The translations under genes and the position numbers were made by a program. Below are positions 21,913 through 34,401 of a DNA stretch of 64,000 nt, piece by piece; within the stretch, counting starts at the first letter, position 1; every line of letters begins with the position of its first letter. The stretch is from Apiosordaria backusii (taxonomy: Eukaryota > Ascomycota > Sordariomycetes > Sordariales > Lasiosphaeriaceae), in the NCBI GenBank assembly GCA_030549205.1, contig JAUKTV010000006.1, forward strand, positions 514,501 to 578,500, written 5' to 3'. A model generated the notes under the pieces. That model worked only from the letters and a program-made list of their open reading frames with translations, was not told the DNA's origin and did not search any database.

Positions 21913-24900
21913 GCTTGCTGAGGTGCTTGTGCTGCATGTGAACTGCTGAATGTCAGCTGCTGCACGGTAAGAACTTTGGACGCTACTGACCCTGTAAATG
22001 AGGAAGACGGAAAATAGTGTAGACAACCAACTTAATCTGCGAGGACAACTAGGATTCTCTAGGTCAAGACAAATTGTAGAAATAGGATCATGAGGGCCGT
22101 CCATTTCTCGATGGCAATTACAACCCGACGAAATGGGTGTAAACAAACACAGAGATGCAACAACAACAATAGTTGTTTTGCCGACAGGACACAAGCAGTG
22201 TGACTGGAAGGAGAGACACTGAAACGTCACACAGTTCACATTGAGATGTCTCACCTAATTACCTCAGTCACCTTGGTATAACGTACATTTTCGTGCATGT
22301 AGCACCAACAAATATTGATTAATGGGGCATGGATTTTGTTCTGGGCGTGCACGCTGCATATATAGCCCGATACCTGTGCCTACAGGGACGCAGACCTTTG
22401 CGGCAATCATGGCACTCTTACACAAAGGCAGAAAACAATCACCGGAGTTGTAGGATACTATGAGATCAGGATCACTGGTGCTTGTACTGGTGCTGTTGCT
22501 GAGAAGGGGGCTAACTCAGGAAAAGAGGAGGCCCCCCTGATCCCACATGCTTCCCTGGCGACCTAGATCTTAGATTCTGGGGGGCAGTATAAAGTCAGGT
22601 CTCCCTCGCATTTTGGAAACAGAACGTAGCTCAAGTCTGTGGATTTGTAAGGCACAATGCAACATAGCCTGAAGAGGCATCCAAGCAGCCAAGCCTTTGA
22701 AAACACCGTCGGGAAATAAGTTCCAGGTTTGTTGGTAAGCTTGGACCATTGGTCGAGGACCGTGGGCAGCTGTCATGCTTCAGTCTTGTAAGTTCAGCAA
22801 GGCATCCCTCACCTCTCATGTGTGCATACACGTCATTAATTACTATTAACTACAACCATTTGTCAAGAGATTGAGGACGACTCATACATCCCCAGCCACA
22901 TCACGCCGAAAGGACGTCTTTGGCGAATCCAAGGACCCACAAGCTTCATGTCCCCTTTTAGAACAAGCTCAACAGTGGGAACTGCAATTACAAATTGTCC
23001 AATTTGATATGCCTTGCTATTCTGGTATAAGGAAAGCGCACCCACTTGCATCCAGGCGAAGCCGATGGCACACCAACAGCAGGCCGTATTGTAGCCACTC
23101 GCTCTCCTTCTTTGTCTGCTTTGACACACGCACAATCAGTGACTTCACATTGCCGAACCCTCCCATATGAACAATTGCATAACGCACTAATACGGCCCAC
23201 TCTGTGATTTTTGTAGCCCTCAAGGCAGAGAAGGGTATAGACAGAGAAACGACCCATACACAGCTTGTGATGTATTTAAAGATCCACTCGTAATTACAAA
23301 AGAGAACAATAAACGGGCACTGCTGTCTTGATGTCATGGTCTAGAATAGTCTGACATCACCCCTCCCTCGTGACATGATGTAAGGTTCTACCTTAATACG
23401 CCGGTGACCGGCCAGGGCGCGGCACAGTAAGCTGATATGCAGCCCTACAGATTGCCGGGAGAGGGGCGGAGTGGCCCAGGCCTCAACTTTCTCACCATCC
23501 ACCTATTAACATCAAAGTATCTCAAATCATACCCCCTGCAAATAAGACAAGGTCCTTAACAATCCCTGTCCCTTTGATTCTAAGTTGCTAGTCGCCAGTC
23601 GTGATACCCGCCTTTTTCTTTTTCCAGTATATAATTATTGGTTTACAAAGATGAGATAAAGGCAGACCCTGGGTGAGCTCTTGTCATGCAACCACTCTCG
23701 TCCTACATGAATGAGTCAGTGATTACCTTTGCAGGATAGATGAGCAGTGCCAAAAGAATGAAGATTGAGGTGCGCAATAACAGAGTAGCATTACATCCAT
23801 GATTCATCGCGGAAATCCTTATCGATGCTCCCAGAAACAGTCTGAAGCGTGCGTGAGAATCATGCTTGGATTGCATGTTTGTGTGATCCGCTCTCCTGAG
23901 TTAAGGACAAAAGATGACATCGGGGCATAGATGATAATCTGGGCCTCCCTGGTTGGCCTTCCATGTCCGGCTACCCCTAACAGCAGCATAACCGCTTCCA
24001 AGTACCAGTTCCTCGGGATAATACCCTTGTTCGCCACCAACGCCCACCTCACAGCCACGATACCCCCGGGAAAGGCTTCTGGAGAATAAAAGGGGATGGT
24101 GACCTGTCTCTGCTCCTCATTCGTCAGTTCAAGCGCGAACGACCCTCTTGGCCGCCCCCAAATCAGATGCTATTTCTTTCCAGAGCTGGCTGAGCTCGGA
24201 GTTTGGCCCGCAATCACAGCTCCAGGCAGGGAGCATTAGTAGTTTTTACCTTCAACTTCGCTCCTTTTTGCTTTGACGCAGCTGCGATGATTTTTGCCAC
24301 CGAGTGCAGTGTCAACGACGGGTTTCAGAAGGATAGAGCGTGTTTGAAATTGCGTAATCCCAGCAGGCAGAGAAATGGAAGCCTGGTTTTGGAGGCTGTG
24401 ACGTTGGCACAGAGATATTCCTGTTGTTCCCTCGACGCATTTTGGATTAATCATCCATCATCAGCCGCCATATCGGCAGCACATAGACTGCCGGCCGGGA
24501 CATGAGTTTAAAATTCTTATTCCCAAACGGCTACGGGCAAGCCCCCAATCCTGGGGTGACACCCGGCTCGGACTCGAGGCCCCGCTCGGACAGACACTCG
24601 GAAATGGGCAACTTTGTCGTGCTTGGTCACTTATTTTGGGGGCCAAATATTACTCACATCGATTAGCAGTTATGGAGCATTCTGACTGCTCTCTGACCCA
24701 AACATCTGCGGCTGGTGAGGTGCTGGCCGTCTCGCAGAAAGTGCTCCTGTGCAAGTTTAAGGACGCGCTGGTTTGTCTGCTCCCCTCAAGCCATTGAAAT
24801 CCTTGTTTCTCGTGTTGCCTGACTCAGCAGGAGGGCATCAGGTTCAAGCCCCCAAATAAAATTGTTAGAGTCACCGACAATTGATATTAAGTGGTATGCG

Positions 24901-25253
24901 GTTGGTTGGCCAGCACACTTGGTCACACTTGTCGTCCCCACATGTGCGCTCCTGGTAGTGTCTCCGAAGGATTGGCAATGATGAGAAGGATTCGCCTGCA
25001 GTCTTCACCACCCATGATGTACCAGTCACGGGTACAGTCTGCCAGTCAAATAATGAAGCTGCTCAATTCAAGTTCAGGCTCGTGGTGAGCTAAAGGGTCG
25101 CAGGTGGCCGCATGTTATGCAAAGCTATAGATGCGTTTCATTATCAGCCAACAATATTCACCTGCTCCTATCCAAATGCGGTGATCCGGCCAGAGATAAA
25201 CCGTAAGCTAGCCAACAGAGATTTTCCCACAACGACTGTTGGGCCGCTGCGCT
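21913..25253. other. gene-poor 3.3 kb
   Basis: The longest gene-free stretch in the window. A TATATA element at about 22358-22363 and a few short frames are present, but none has a recognisable domain, a splice-supported extension or a signal peptide. The motif GGTTCAAGCCCCC near 24841 looks like a tRNA T-arm, but no cloverleaf can be drawn around it. No transposon ends were found. Confidence 0.45.
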
Positions 25254-27547
25254 TTAGTCTTGCTGCACGAGAGTAGCCTCCCACATGTTGGCACTTCTCA
25301 ACAGGTCCTTGCCGAATTGCCGCTGAATATTCGTCATTTTATCGACAATATGGCTCGTCGCAAGTGACTTGGGCCCCCATATTACCAGAGCGATGGAGGC
25401 AGCCCGCTCTAGCCAGGTAATACACCGCTCCAAGTCTCCCCGCCGCTGATAAATCTCAGCAATGTCTTCCATGGTGTGCGCTGCAATGCCGTCCTGGTAG
25501 AGCCCCGGCTCCGCTCGCCCCTCGGGACCCGAAGGGCGTGTGACGACGGACATGCAGTGCTGAATTGCCAAGTCCCACTCCTCCGTAGCCATGTAGAGGT
25601 GGGCGAGTTCGTTTTCCGTCGCCCGAGCCTGATCCGAGTCTGGCCCGTATACTTGGCGGCACGACTTGAGCAGTTCCACAATGATGTCCCTGGCAGCATC
25701 AAACTCCCCATTCCGGCGCAAGAGTGTGGCCAGCGAATCTGTGAGCTTGATCGTGACGGCCCTAGACCGCCCAAGGCGTGTGTTGAAGATGTCGAGCATA
25801 CACTGGAGACCTCTGCGGGAAACCTCTTGGCAGTTTTCATCACGCTGCAGCTCCTGGCAGATCAATGTGATGGGGTGATTTGCTGAGAGACTCTCTTCGG
25901 CCTGTATGGAAAGAAACTGGAGGAGGATGGTTCGAAGCTCAGGGCGGGCGCTCAGATTTGCAGGCGAGAGAGTCGCAAAAAGATTCTTCAAAAAGTCAAA
26001 AGGCTGAGACGTCATGGCATCGGCGGCGATGACTCCAGCTTCCGATAAAGCAGGCCATGCGCGGTTGGCAGGGAGGGAGTCAGCGCCATCCAGGGATGCT
26101 GCCGAGAGCTTGATCAAGTAAATGGCGTTTTTGATGGTAGCCCAGTACTTGGTAGACTCGAGAGTCGAACGAGCTCCCAGATAATCGTCTGGCAGCACGC
26201 CCTCTGGAATATTCTGGAGCTGCCAGTCATAGTAGTCCCGCAGACTGAGAGTAATTATCTTCAAAGATCGCGTTCTTGCGTCCAGGGCAAGAGATGGAGG
26301 CGGTGATCTAGCAAGCGTCTGAATCTGCGCCTTGTAGGTAGCTAGACTCGGGCCTGGAGAGCCAGTACTAGACCGGGCATCCGAATTGGTCGCCAGAATA
26401 TGCTCATCTGACGCGGTCAAAGTCGATCTGGGAGTTCCGTACGTGGTATCTGGTGAAGAGATTGCTTGTGGAGAGGCTCCTTCATTGATGGGATTGACGA
26501 GACTGGGTATGCTCAAGTGATGAACCGTGCTCCGGTCCGTCAGAAGATCCGAGATGTTGATACCCCCCCTAGCAGATGGCGTAGGCGTAGGGCTAGGGGC
26601 AGTGTGTGACAAGGCGGGACTGAGAGGAGAAGGGGAGGATGGGGCAGCGGCTCTCCTAGCCCCTTGCTGGACTGATTTGGCGCATCGTATTGTCCGGCGT
26701 ATGTCCACTTGACTCATGGGATCATTTTCACCAATCCGGGTGCCGTCCGATACCGATGTTGAGGCGGGAGAGACCCGGCGCTGAGCCCTCGGCCCATCGT
26801 CACTGTTGCCGTTTTTGAATACATTCCATTCCCGGAAACGCTTGTCATACATGCGCTTACTGTCGCCAGTGTCAGTGAGCCTAATGAGCGTCATGGTTGG
26901 GAGGAGAGAAAACGAGCGAGGTGTAATGTGCCAGAACAGTCGATGGTGACATGACACAGGAGAGAATATAACTATGAGACGACAGGAGCCGACTTGGGAG
27001 CCATTGATAGTTAAGAAAGCTGGAAAAGAGAGGAGGCCGGTCCTGCACGGCGCGGAAGGCCGAGTCACTTGACTTGCCAGCTCGAAGCGGAAGGCAGACG
27101 GTGCATCCTGACGGGGTCCGGGCAGCTGGATCAAGATGGTTCTCTCTGTCTGGCGGCGGGAACCAGCATCGTGGGTACGAGGCCAAGAGACAGACCTTGC
27201 CATGCGCGGTCCTGCTCGATGAGACACAAGACACACCACGGTCACACGGGTGGGGAAGGAGGAGTGTCGAGGTAGATAAAGTAGACTAAGAAAACACCAA
27301 GAACGCACCTTGCAACGAAGCCGTAGTGCCTCCTCATAAGCTCGCTTACACGCTTCAGTGGGTACTGCTTGTAGAGACCGATGATGGTTTCGCGGTGTTT
27401 GGCCCACTCCTTTGCCGACGGGCCCTGCAACGTGCGGGATTTCCTTTCTGGGCTCGCGGGAGCTGTCGACGGAGTGGGAGCCGAGGAGAAAGAGCCCGGC
27501 AGGCCCGACCAGACGGGCGCTTCTGCACGGTTCTCGGAGGGGAGCAT
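25254..27547 (-). CDS. Clr5-domain protein with TPR-like C-terminus
   Basis: Exons 27547-27309 and 26859-25254 join in frame (donor GTGCGT, acceptor GACAG), giving 614 residues. The intron is 449 nt, long for this locus, and it splits the Clr5 domain (residues about 46-97). Exon 1 gives AKEWAKHRETIIGLYKQYPLKRVSELMRRHYGFVAS and exon 2 continues KRMYDKRFREW. Clr5 domains were named after a fission-yeast silencing factor; they are N-terminal and common in ascomycete proteins of unknown function. A disordered Ser/Pro segment follows. The C-terminal ~350 residues are helical and TPR-like (NGEFDAARDIIVELLK, EEWDLAIQHCMSVV, RRGDLERCITWLERA). A regulatory or scaffolding role is inferred. Another ATG at 26894, inside the intron, is in frame with exon 2 and could give a Clr5-truncated isoform. 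Confidence 0.8.
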
Positions 27548-28553
27548 GGTCCTGGTGAAGCCGTTGGTCTCCGGATGGGAAAACTGCGAGGAGCGACCGC
27601 GAGTGGAGTGTGGGAATGCAAGGGAGAATATGACTAAAGCTACGAACCCCCCAACGTATCCGTAATCCTTGGCAATCCGCTGATAAAGCTGGGGCGGCGC
27701 ATTGCGGCACAGCACCAATGGCGACAGAAAGAACCTTGCAGCTCTCATGCCCGGTATCACCAATCAAGCGTCACCGCTGTGTTGTCCGCTGAGGCTGATC
27801 TCACCTGCGGCCAGCCAACAGCTCTTGGGGGCCCAACAAGCAACGACCGATGAGAGTTATCGAGATCGCCCGAGACGAAGGACAAGACTCTGACTGGCAA
27901 GTCCCTTGCAGAATGGGATCCGATATGGTTGAACTCATCCCGTCTGACCTCGTGGGTGACCGACCCCGGCACCTGTGCGACTTGGTGATGCGCATGTCCC
28001 GATCGATACTGAGAAAATACACGTGATTGGTGATACATAGCTGCACACACACAGATACGCCCATACAGATATATGTAGTAGACAACCAAATATATGTATA
28101 TGTAGCCTATCATTATTGCCCAATATTGTCATTTACCCAGCGAGCCGCCGTGCAGATCCTCGTTTCTGGTAGAGTTGTGAAAACATCGCTCCGTCTTATC
28201 ATGCCCTGTTTGTTCATCTTTCCAAGGTCGGTCCCGTGGGAGCCCCATGCCTCCAAATGCAAATGCCCATAAATCTTAAAAATGCCCCCCTGGAAATGCG
28301 CAATGCCAAAACGCCGTTGCTCGCGAGAGCATCCATCTAAGTCTGTAGCGACAACAATAAAAAGAACAACAAGAAGAAGAAGGCGGAGGAGAAAAAGAAG
28401 AAAAAAGGAGAAACCCAGAAAATCAAAGCTCATCACGCCGCCAATGCCGCCAATTCGGCCCAAAAGCATGATCGGCCAAGATTAGGTATGTCTGCTCAAA
28501 CTTCAACATCATTGGGGTCACCCAAGCTGTGGCCATTCTGCAGAAAAGGGTCA
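27548..28553. other. intergenic, 1.0 kb, low-complexity tracts
   Basis: Promoter of the Clr5 gene and 3' flank of the membrane-protein gene. It contains an AT-rich ATATATG stretch around 28070-28105 and a polypurine tract at about 28366-28416 (AAGAAGAAGAAGG and similar). A GTGGGTGACC string near 27951 recalls 5S rRNA, but the rest of a 5S gene is absent. Confidence 0.45.
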
Positions 28554-29302
28554 CTAATCCAGTAGATCTTGGCCCTCGCGGTAGTTTTTGACAGCATCAA
28601 AGATGGCTGTGGACAGAGCTATTGGTCTAAAAGCCATCACAGACGTTAGCTTGATGGGTCCGATACACCAAACACGGCAGCTGCAGGTCGTATAGATGCA
28701 GATGCAAGGATGCACGTACGCTTGTATTGATGCCCATACCAGCGGCATTATCATTGATTTTGACTCAATGATCTTGGTGCCCAAGATGCCGGCCATGCCG
28801 ACTCCGGCGCCCGCCAGGAAAATATTAAGCACGCAAGCAAACACTGTGATGATTTGTTTGCGCCAGTGCTGTTGGCCCTCAGTCAATGCCACTCTGTGTG
28901 TTTCCATGGAAAGAAGCATCCCAAAAGCGGCAACGTTGATGGTCAACCCAAGGGCACCCTGTAATCTTGTGAGCAACTCTTGACTCCATAGACATGCAGG
29001 CGGCGAGAATGGCCGAGTGCGGACGAATGGAAAACCACAAAACTCACCACGAATATGCAGCTCATCAGTAATGTGCGACCTGCCACGTCGAATGCTCCCC
29101 AGCTCCCGATACCGTCCATCAGAGTGAGCGGGCACGGATTTGGATCGGCATTTGAAATCTTCAAGCTGGTCCATTCTAATGGGCGGGCATTTTGTCCCAA
29201 GTTGTAGACATAGGAAACTGATCCCGCGCAGACAAGCCCGAGGTGGGCGAGAATGCTGAGGATGTGTATCAGCTTCCACCGGAAGTGCCTGGTATGTTGC
29301 AT
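28554..29302 (-). CDS. small four-pass membrane protein, three exons
   Basis: Exons 29302-29048, 28958-28720 and 28626-28554 join in frame over introns of 89 nt (GTGAGT, TACAG) and 93 nt (GTACGT, GCTAAC branch, TTTAG), giving 188 residues. Four hydrophobic segments are visible: ILSILAHLGLVCAGSVSYVY near the N-terminus; a second across the first junction ending GLTINVAAFGMLL; IITVFACVLNIFLAGAGVGM; and MIMPLVWASIQ, running over the second junction into ALSTAIF. A Cys-containing loop (NADPNPCPLTL) lies between helices 1 and 2. No family name is recognised. The architecture is that of MARVEL-like or small fungal plasma-membrane proteins. The consistent splicing makes the gene itself credible. Confidence 0.68.
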
Positions 29303-32190
29303 TGTGCTAGGTAGGTAGGTGGGCTGGCACTCGGCCTATCGCCAAAGAGAACACGCAAGAATAGCAGATGATTGATGACCGAGAAGACGCTGAGGGGTTG
29401 GAGGTGCAGACTGGCCGCGTCAGTGTAGATTTTCCGCGCCTGTGTGTCGAATGTTGTGAGAAAGATGATGCGTGCAACCGACTCATGATGGAGGCATGGG
29501 GGAACTAAGTGAGCAATATAACTAGAGTCGTGATATCTGGAGATCCACTCTTTGGGCAGAGTGTATGCCTTGTGGAGGCCAGAAACAGACATAACGGAGT
29601 ATCATAGCAGTATCTTGGGTACCCCTGTGACCAGGTAAACCTGAGGTCAGTCATCGAACTAGCCCAAGCCCGGCATGTACATACATTACGTGTGTGAGAT
29701 CCAGGCTTCCATTTCTTCCTCATCTCGCTCGCAGATAAAAACATCCCTCACATAAACAGCCACCTCCTGTTGGCCGGGCGCCACACCCTACTCTGTCCTA
29801 TTTCCTGCCAGTTGAGTCCAAGGTTGCACGACGAGCCACATTCGGTACTTGTGCCGTCTCTAAAGCAGTTTGCGCCATGTTTCCAGCCAGGGGTCATCTG
29901 CTGCTGGGACCTGGGGTTACAAGTGCAGAGGAGAGAGAAAGGGCGCGAGTTGCTGACGGAATAGGACATGGAAACCACCCTATCGGATCGGCTGGAGTGG
30001 TGTCATGATGTAGCCATCCATCCATCCCTCCATGATCGGATGCCGGGGCCAGTCGCGCATCGTGGGTGAGCTCACACGCGTCTCCTCTGTCGTTGACAAA
30101 AATGGGAGAGAATATAGTACCAACTCAGGGGTGTGATGTTGCTCCCTCATTTTTGGACCCCACCACGTCTTGTTAGACACGAAGCCGCTCTCTTGGAATA
30201 CGCATGATGTGTTGAATTCGAGGTTGGCTGGATGGCTGTGTTTCGCTTGTTGGACCTCCCAGGTGTCATCGGCTGGCTCTTGGGCAGAGAGCGGGTTCCT
30301 ATTGGCTGCCAAGCTCCCCTCAAGCTTTCCCAGTTCGAGGTAAGCTTTGGGAAGAAGAGGACGCTTTGCACTCGACCACACTGGTTTGATGAGCTGTGTG
30401 GTCCTGTGGATAGCTTCGCAGTCCGACTCAGGCAGGTCTAAGGGCGTGAACGTGATTGCTCTCGACTGCGCATCCTGCCCAAGCAGCCAGATTGGTACCC
30501 CGAGCTCGCTGCCTGAGAGATTAGGATTAAGCAGCAAGCAATCCGTCTGTCTGGCGTGAGGACGGGAGGACATAACGAATCAGAGCCGCAATTCCGGACT
30601 TGAGATAGTCGAAACTCTCGTCTGAAGGCACTGCACGAGGGAAGGAACCGACGGCCCACAATAAACCCGTTAAGGTCGGGTGCGCAGCCTGGAAGACGAG
30701 GCACATTCAGTGATTCGGCCGGAAGACTCACGGCGCGGCACTCGACCAACCACACGCAGACCCCGTACACAAATGCCGCGCTTCTTTTCTCGGGTCCAGC
30801 TTCTTTCTCTCCTTCTGGAAGTCCGGCGTTTCTCCAACCTCGCGGTCTCCGTAACGTGACTTCGACCTCCTGCCTGGGCCACCTGCCTGCCACACAACCC
30901 CACCCTGCCTGAGGAACAGCGGGGCCATTAGCGCGAGTGGTTTGCCTGCCCCGCCAACCTCCAAGGCTGTCTTTTGAGACGGACTCGGGTCTATGGACGT
31001 CTGATGTTGGTCAAAGAGGTAGTGTAGGCTTCCAAAAAGGCCGGTTGTGGGGTATTCCTCAGTAATGTGTTTCGCTTCCATCATGGGTGATTTCTCTCAC
31101 AGCGGCGTCAACCGTGACTGCGCCTTCCATCTCCCGCTGCCCTTCCATCTAATTCCGTCCCATCTTCTCTGTCCCCTGTCCCCTGTCCCCTCTCATTGCA
31201 CAGATCTCCTCGGGCCGAGTGAGCAGATCTGGATCATAGTGGATGTTCCCTATACAAACCTCACTTTTTAGATATATTTATCATTCTTTTTCCAACTTCC
31301 AAACCGCTACGCCAGAACCCAACTGCGGGGTCGCCGATGTCCCATGTTGAGCACATAACGGTCTTACATCATTCGGTAGTGGCCCTCGAAAACGCTTTCC
31401 GGCATTGGACAGTGTGCGACACAACCCAAATGGACCCCATCATTTCCTGTATGTACGCTTGGTCGTTTGTTATCATTGCCCCGAACGGCAGGCAAAAATC
31501 CCCACTCGGACTGACTCTCGTTCAGGTTCATTTCGGCCGTGGCATTGGCTCTAAATCCGTGGTCTTCGCCAATACGTACTACCACCTCACTCCGCTACCA
31601 ACCTTCCAACCGTGCCGCAAGGCATACTTGATGCCAAGTCCCGGTCTCCGGATGACTCTCCAGGACGGCGGGTCCAGTGGAGTGCTTCGCAACGTCCCGG
31701 GAAGCCGTTAAGCCACCACCACGGGGACGGGAACCGCTTCGCTTCGCTTCGGTCTAGCATCCACTGTCCACAAACCCCCACGAGAGGTCATTTGGAGTCG
31801 CGCATCTTGATAGGCAGTTGTCCTGTCACACGTATGAAACCCACATCAGCCCTATGCAGTCCCCAGGCAACAAGGCCTGGATCCCTTCGAGTCCATCTCC
31901 AACGATGCCATCCGTACCTGCTTGGTTCGGTTTGTGCGTCATCGCCTACCCCCCGCCACCCCTGAGAGGGTCTCTCCAACAGCGCCCAGCGGCGCGAACC
32001 TCTGGCCGCAAAGAAGCCTTGGCATCGAACAACGGCAAGCCTCAGGGGATGGCATACACCCCTGCACCAGGTTTTGCTTAAGGCCGATGCTCACTTATAT
32101 CAATGGCTAAGAACGATGGGTGTGGTCTCTTGTCTGCAGTTCAGGGCCTCCATGCTGATTATCTTCGATTATTGTTGATCTTTACTGACC
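29303..32190. other. gene-poor 2.9 kb
   Basis: No convincing gene. A 197-codon minus frame (29980-30573) has no domain and no splice-supported extension, so I leave it out. A tandem (GTCCCCT)x3 lies at about 31171-31191 and a TAGGTAGGTAGGTGGG run at 29309-29324. The right end is the promoter of the HET gene. Confidence 0.4.
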
Positions 32191-34401
32191 ATGTGGTCAC
32201 CGCCATCAGGTTTTGAGAGCCATGTGCGTCTCTTGAGCCGTATAGTTTTGGGTGCGTTCCAACAGCAAGCAACAAGTCACAACGACCTGGGTCGGGTCAA
32301 AACAAACGAATACTGTCAAAGGCAATGCACAGGTTGCGGCGAGATTTGTGACCTCATACGCTGGGGAGAGGTCCAAAGGAGGCAGGACAGTTCCTTCGAG
32401 GGTTGTTCGTCACCACGTATGGTTCACCATAGCTTCTTGGAGCTCGACTATTGCGCAAGAGTGTCTGGCTGCGATACTTGCCGTACTTTACGGCGGGCAT
32501 TCCTTTTGGAACAAATCACGGGCCGTGATGTCGAGTCTCTGACAAATCCCGACCTTCAGTCGCCCGTGTATGCTGTTTTGAGCATCGAATCTTCGGGTGA
32601 CAGACTACTGCTCACCTCCACGCCTCCTCAGAAGCCCTCCTTCTCTGCCACCGTTGCTCTCAACCACGAGCCACGACATTTAGTCAACGATCCAACCAAA
32701 GGGCATGCTAGACTCATCACCGACTTCCAAGAGCTACGGCGGGTCGTGCAAGACTGCCATCAGAACCACGAATGCTCATCGAGATATCGTTGGTCGTGTC
32801 GAAATCCGACATGGCTCCTTGAGATCAAAGACAACAACCACATTCGCCTCGTCAGAGGGCCTGAGCGTCTGGTTGACTATGTGGTACTTAGTTACTCGTG
32901 GGGCGATCCGGCCGAGATGCCCGCGGCTGAGTGGGCCAAGATCAAAGGGGCTGGGACCAAAACCAAGGATGGTGTGCCAGTTCCGGAGAGATTGAACCCC
33001 TTTCCAGCATGGCATTTACCCGAAACCATGCAGGATGCGATTCGCATCACCAAAACCCTCGGATTCAACTACCTTTGGATCGACAACGTCTGTATTCCCA
33101 AAGGCACAAACTGGGACACTGAGGCATCTCTCATGCATGAGGTGTACGGAAATGCAGCTTTTACCCTCGTGGCCTCATCTAGCTCCAAGGCAACCGACCG
33201 TATGATCAAAGATCGGTTGGCTTGGTCACATCGCAGCAAAGCGGTCAAGCTGCGCGGGAAGTGGCTCCACAACACACAAATGTCGTTGGACAAGATCAGG
33301 CTCGAGTCACCAGTAGCACGGAGGTCATGGACACTGCAAGAAGAGCGACTGTCACCGCGAATTTTGTACTGGACCGAGCAGCGATGGTATTGGTCTTGCC
33401 CAGAGAGTCAGGTGGCCGAACTCGAGGAGCTGGGCCATGTTATTCCACACAGCAACAGCTTGACGCGGAGGTCTCCTCAGCTCTTTTTGGAACTTTGCCG
33501 TACCGGAGATATTGAACAGCTTCATGAAGAGTGGCTCGACATTGTGGAGGCATACACGCCGCGGGATTTGGTAGAGCCCAGGGATCGGTTTTTGGCCATT
33601 GCCGGGCTAGCTGTCCGCTTCTACAGCGCGAAAGCTGAGGCAGGAGGGTCGTTTATCAGCGAGGAGTACTTGGCAGGACTGTGGAGGGACAACTTTGCAA
33701 GGCATCTAGCCTGGTCTGTCGCCAAAGGGGCCAACTCGCGACAAAACCTGCAACATATTGCACCCTCTTGGTCATGGGCTTCGCTTCCCCTGCGGATGGA
33801 GACCAGAACAAAACATGCCTTCAATCCTTCCGCGCATTTCAAGTTCATCTCAGTCATTGAAGAAAAAGTCGACTCGGCAAAGGCGATGGCGAGTCCGAAT
33901 TGCGCAAGGCACGACAGCTTGACACGCGGCCGGACGATGGAAGAGCGCGGAAGGGGGGTCAAAGTTGTGGAAGTAGAAGGCCGATTCCGCCGATTTGTCT
34001 CGGAGAATGCAAAGCAAGAGTCTTGGGATGCTATCGAGTGGAGGCGGGGCAAGCGTGTCGGCTTCAACTTTGGAGCATTCCCTGGTCAAGATCTCTACGC
34101 TCGCCATGATGCCGATGGTCGGATCATATCGAAAGACGCGCACAGCGGAGAAATTGTTGGCCAGCTGGATTACCTTGTGCCTGATGAATCGCCAAAGTCG
34201 CCGTTTACTCCCTATGTGCCATACGGCAGTGAGAAAGAGATCATGTGCCTGGAGCTGGGAGAGTCAGCCATGCTTTTGCTGGTCAAGAATCCAGTCTGGG
34301 GACACCAAGAAACCTACAGGCGTGTTGGTGTGGCAATTGGATACGAAAATCGCAAAGGATTCTTTTACGGATGTGAAACAAAAACCGTTCGGCTTGCTTA
34401 G
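32191..34401 (+). CDS. HET-domain (heterokaryon incompatibility) protein
   Basis: A single-exon gene of 736 residues. The HET domain begins near residue 229 with DYVVLSYSWGD and continues through LWIDNVCIPKGTNWDTEASLMHEVYGNAAFTLVASSS, the two classical conserved blocks of the family (TIR-related fold). HET proteins trigger regulated cell death when incompatible hyphae fuse, and many others of the family have unknown roles. The N-terminal part has a Cys-rich segment (CQRQCTGCGEIC) and then GCDTCRTLRRAF, common in this protein type. The C-terminal ~350 residues are the usual variable part, with RSWTLQEERLSPRILYWTEQRWYWSCPES following the HET domain. No partner gene of known incompatibility pairs lies beside it. 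The start at 32191 is the first ATG of the frame; a downstream Met is possible. Confidence 0.9.
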   Translation: MWSPPSGFESHVRLLSRIVLGAFQQQATSHNDLGRVKTNEYCQRQCTGCGEICDLIRWGEVQRRQDSSFEGCSSPRMVHHSFLELDYCARVSGCDTCRTLRRAFLLEQITGRDVESLTNPDLQSPVYAVLSIESSGDRLLLTSTPPQKPSFSATVALNHEPRHLVNDPTKGHARLITDFQELRRVVQDCHQNHECSSRYRWSCRNPTWLLEIKDNNHIRLVRGPERLVDYVVLSYSWGDPAEMPAAEWAKIKGAGTKTKDGVPVPERLNPFPAWHLPETMQDAIRITKTLGFNYLWIDNVCIPKGTNWDTEASLMHEVYGNAAFTLVASSSSKATDRMIKDRLAWSHRSKAVKLRGKWLHNTQMSLDKIRLESPVARRSWTLQEERLSPRILYWTEQRWYWSCPESQVAELEELGHVIPHSNSLTRRSPQLFLELCRTGDIEQLHEEWLDIVEAYTPRDLVEPRDRFLAIAGLAVRFYSAKAEAGGSFISEEYLAGLWRDNFARHLAWSVAKGANSRQNLQHIAPSWSWASLPLRMETRTKHAFNPSAHFKFISVIEEKVDSAKAMASPNCARHDSLTRGRTMEERGRGVKVVEVEGRFRRFVSENAKQESWDAIEWRRGKRVGFNFGAFPGQDLYARHDADGRIISKDAHSGEIVGQLDYLVPDESPKSPFTPYVPYGSEKEIMCLELGESAMLLLVKNPVWGHQETYRRVGVAIGYENRKGFFYGCETKTVRLA

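Noticed and set aside
24830..24860. GGTTCAAGCCCCC, tRNA T-arm-like
   Set aside because: No A box, anticodon arm or acceptor stem could be placed around it.
18617..25253. Possible RIP-degraded transposon region
   Set aside because: Gene-poor, but without strong TA enrichment, terminal repeats or transposase-like fragments visible by eye; a RIP-index calculation would be needed.
27931..28010. GTGGGTGACC string resembling 5S rRNA box C
   Set aside because: Only about ten bases match; the remaining internal promoter and stems of a 5S gene are missing.
29980..30573. 197-codon minus frame with a real ATG
   Set aside because: No hydrophobic pattern, domain, repeat or splice-supported extension; not enough to call a gene.
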